From positions 1 through 6,010 of the forward strand of contig WFXT01000055.1 of the NCBI GenBank assembly GCA_015490475.1: a stretch of DNA of 6,010 nucleotides, in the 5' to 3' direction. The notes below the pieces were generated by a model. It was not told the DNA's origin. It saw only the letters and a program-made list of their open reading frames with translations, and made no database searches. The first letter of the stretch is position 1. Each line of letters begins with the position of its first letter. This document shows, piece by piece, positions 5,127 to 6,010 of the stretch. The stretch comes from Bacteroidota bacterium (GTDB lineage: Bacteria > Bacteroidota > Bacteroidia > JAADEI01). The position numbers were made by a program, and so were the translations under genes.

Positions 5127-6010
5127 TTGGTTAACACTATGGGCAATTACAATAAGCAGTTTTATATTGCTGAAAGGATGTAGTAGCGAATCGTTAGAGC
5201 AAGAACAGGAGGCAGTTAGCAAAGCTTTGAATGTTAAAGTGGGCTCACGGGGAAGCCACAACGAAGTTGTTATGGTTAGTCAGGATAGTACTATAGTGAA
5301 GAGGATAAAGCCTTATTTTGAAACGCCGTTTAGTCCGCTGGGTCCCATTGAGCCCAGAATAACGGTTTATTACACTAAAGACATCAACAATGACCTTAAG
5401 CGATTTAGACAAATAATCGTCTTAAAGCGTAAGGACGACAATAATATTCCCGAGGGCTTAAAACAACTATCTGACACTATGCAACATGATTGCAGAATCG
5501 TGACCTTTAGGGATGTATGGAGTGCCCCCCAATGGGTATATGTAGTGTTGCTTCCTGAAGAGATTGGACAGGAATGCATTGAACATATTGGCAACACATT
5601 GGTTCCCAAAATTGATTCTCTTGAATTAAGCCACCTACAAAAAGTCATAGGACGTTCACATAGAGCAAAAGAAATAGAGGTTCTTCTTGAAAATACTTTT
5701 GGAATCAAAACGACTATTCCCATTAATTTCTCTATCGCCCGTAAATCAGATAGTATAATATGGGTTCGTAGTGATGAGGCAGACATAGTGCACTCATTAA
5801 TATTTGCACGCCTTAAAAATACTAAATTCCCTGAAAAGCCTCGAGATTTTATGCTTCTTAGAGAAAAGGTATTAAGATTTGTTCCTGGAGCCATGCCAGG
5901 GGACTATGTTACCACTGATACAATAATTGATTTCTTGAAGCACGATGGCTTATTAGTGGTCAGGGGTCTGTGGAAAATGAAGAAACAATTTATGGGTGGT
6001 TTGTTTGTGG
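5104..6010 (+). CDS. DUF4837-family lipoprotein (3' end beyond window)
   Basis: The frame from ATG 5104 is open to the window end (302 codons seen). The N-terminus MYRRDIISWLTLWAITISSF leads to LLKGC, a lipoprotein signal with the acylated cysteine at 26; the Lys at -2 is unusual. The mature part matches my recollection of DUF4837: RGSHNEVVMVSQDS (49-62), a DVWSAPQWVYVV segment (137-148), FVPGAMPGDYVTTDT, and GLWK (288-291) with FMGG (296-299) near the C-terminus. Probably some 50 residues are missing. DUF4837 proteins are predicted lipoproteins restricted largely to Bacteroidota and have no assigned function that I know. GGTGA at 5096-5100 is a weak ribosome site. The 23-nt overlap with the MltD-like gene points to coupled translation and a shared role at the envelope, which is inference. 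Confidence 0.85.
   Translation, partial: MYRRDIISWLTLWAITISSFILLKGCSSESLEQEQEAVSKALNVKVGSRGSHNEVVMVSQDSTIVKRIKPYFETPFSPLGPIEPRITVYYTKDINNDLKRFRQIIVLKRKDDNNIPEGLKQLSDTMQHDCRIVTFRDVWSAPQWVYVVLLPEEIGQECIEHIGNTLVPKIDSLELSHLQKVIGRSHRAKEIEVLLENTFGIKTTIPINFSIARKSDSIIWVRSDEADIVHSLIFARLKNTKFPEKPRDFMLLREKVLRFVPGAMPGDYVTTDTIIDFLKHDGLLVVRGLWKMKKQFMGGLFV

Noticed and set aside
5370..5894. 174-codon minus-strand open frame
   Set aside because: It is the complement of the DUF4837 coding frame, has no recognisable domain and no ribosome site.

Overview
The window looks like chromosomal DNA of a member of the Bacteroidota, probably an uncultured lineage. Four lines support this. Two gene products belong to families found mainly in that phylum (DUF4476 and DUF4837). 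The PurF-like protein is the long Bacteroidota paralogue rather than the usual ~470-500 aa enzyme. The tRNA gene has no encoded CCA and is preceded by a TAnnTTTG-type promoter box. Shine-Dalgarno sites are weak. I see no insertion sequence, phage gene or CRISPR array. These calls come from reading the sequence alone; no database search was run.

Layout from left to right. Positions 1-56 hold the first 18 codons of a minus-strand gene for an unidentified membrane protein. A 159-bp divergent intergenic region follows; it carries a sigma-54-like -24/-12 element inside a long dyad. Positions 216-978 (+) encode a secreted protein with a beta-rich N-terminal part, a proline-rich linker and a C-terminal DUF4476 domain, with a one-base frameshift just after the signal peptide. 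A hairpin at 1023-1056 separates it from a convergent minus-strand unit: tRNA-Pro(CGG) (2070-1996), then the N-terminal half of a split transketolase (1991-1095), starting only 4 nt after the tRNA. The C-terminal transketolase half is not in the window.

Rightwards from 2210 is a tightly packed plus-strand cluster: a PurF-type amidophosphoribosyltransferase paralogue (2210-3961), an MltD-like lytic transglycosylase with LysM (start near 3945, end 5126), and a DUF4837 lipoprotein (5104 to beyond the window end). Each gene overlaps the next by 14-38 nt, so co-transcription and translational coupling are likely. The last two products are both exported and probably act at the cell wall or outer membrane; how the nucleotide enzyme relates to them is unclear.

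The points most worth a second look are the frameshift, the sigma-54-like dyad region, the tRNA/transketolase junction that would yield a nearly leaderless mRNA, a short orphan reading frame resembling a P-loop or Rossmann nucleotide-binding segment at 2102-2197, and the overlapping PurF-MltD-DUF4837 arrangement. No clearly new multi-gene system is evident.
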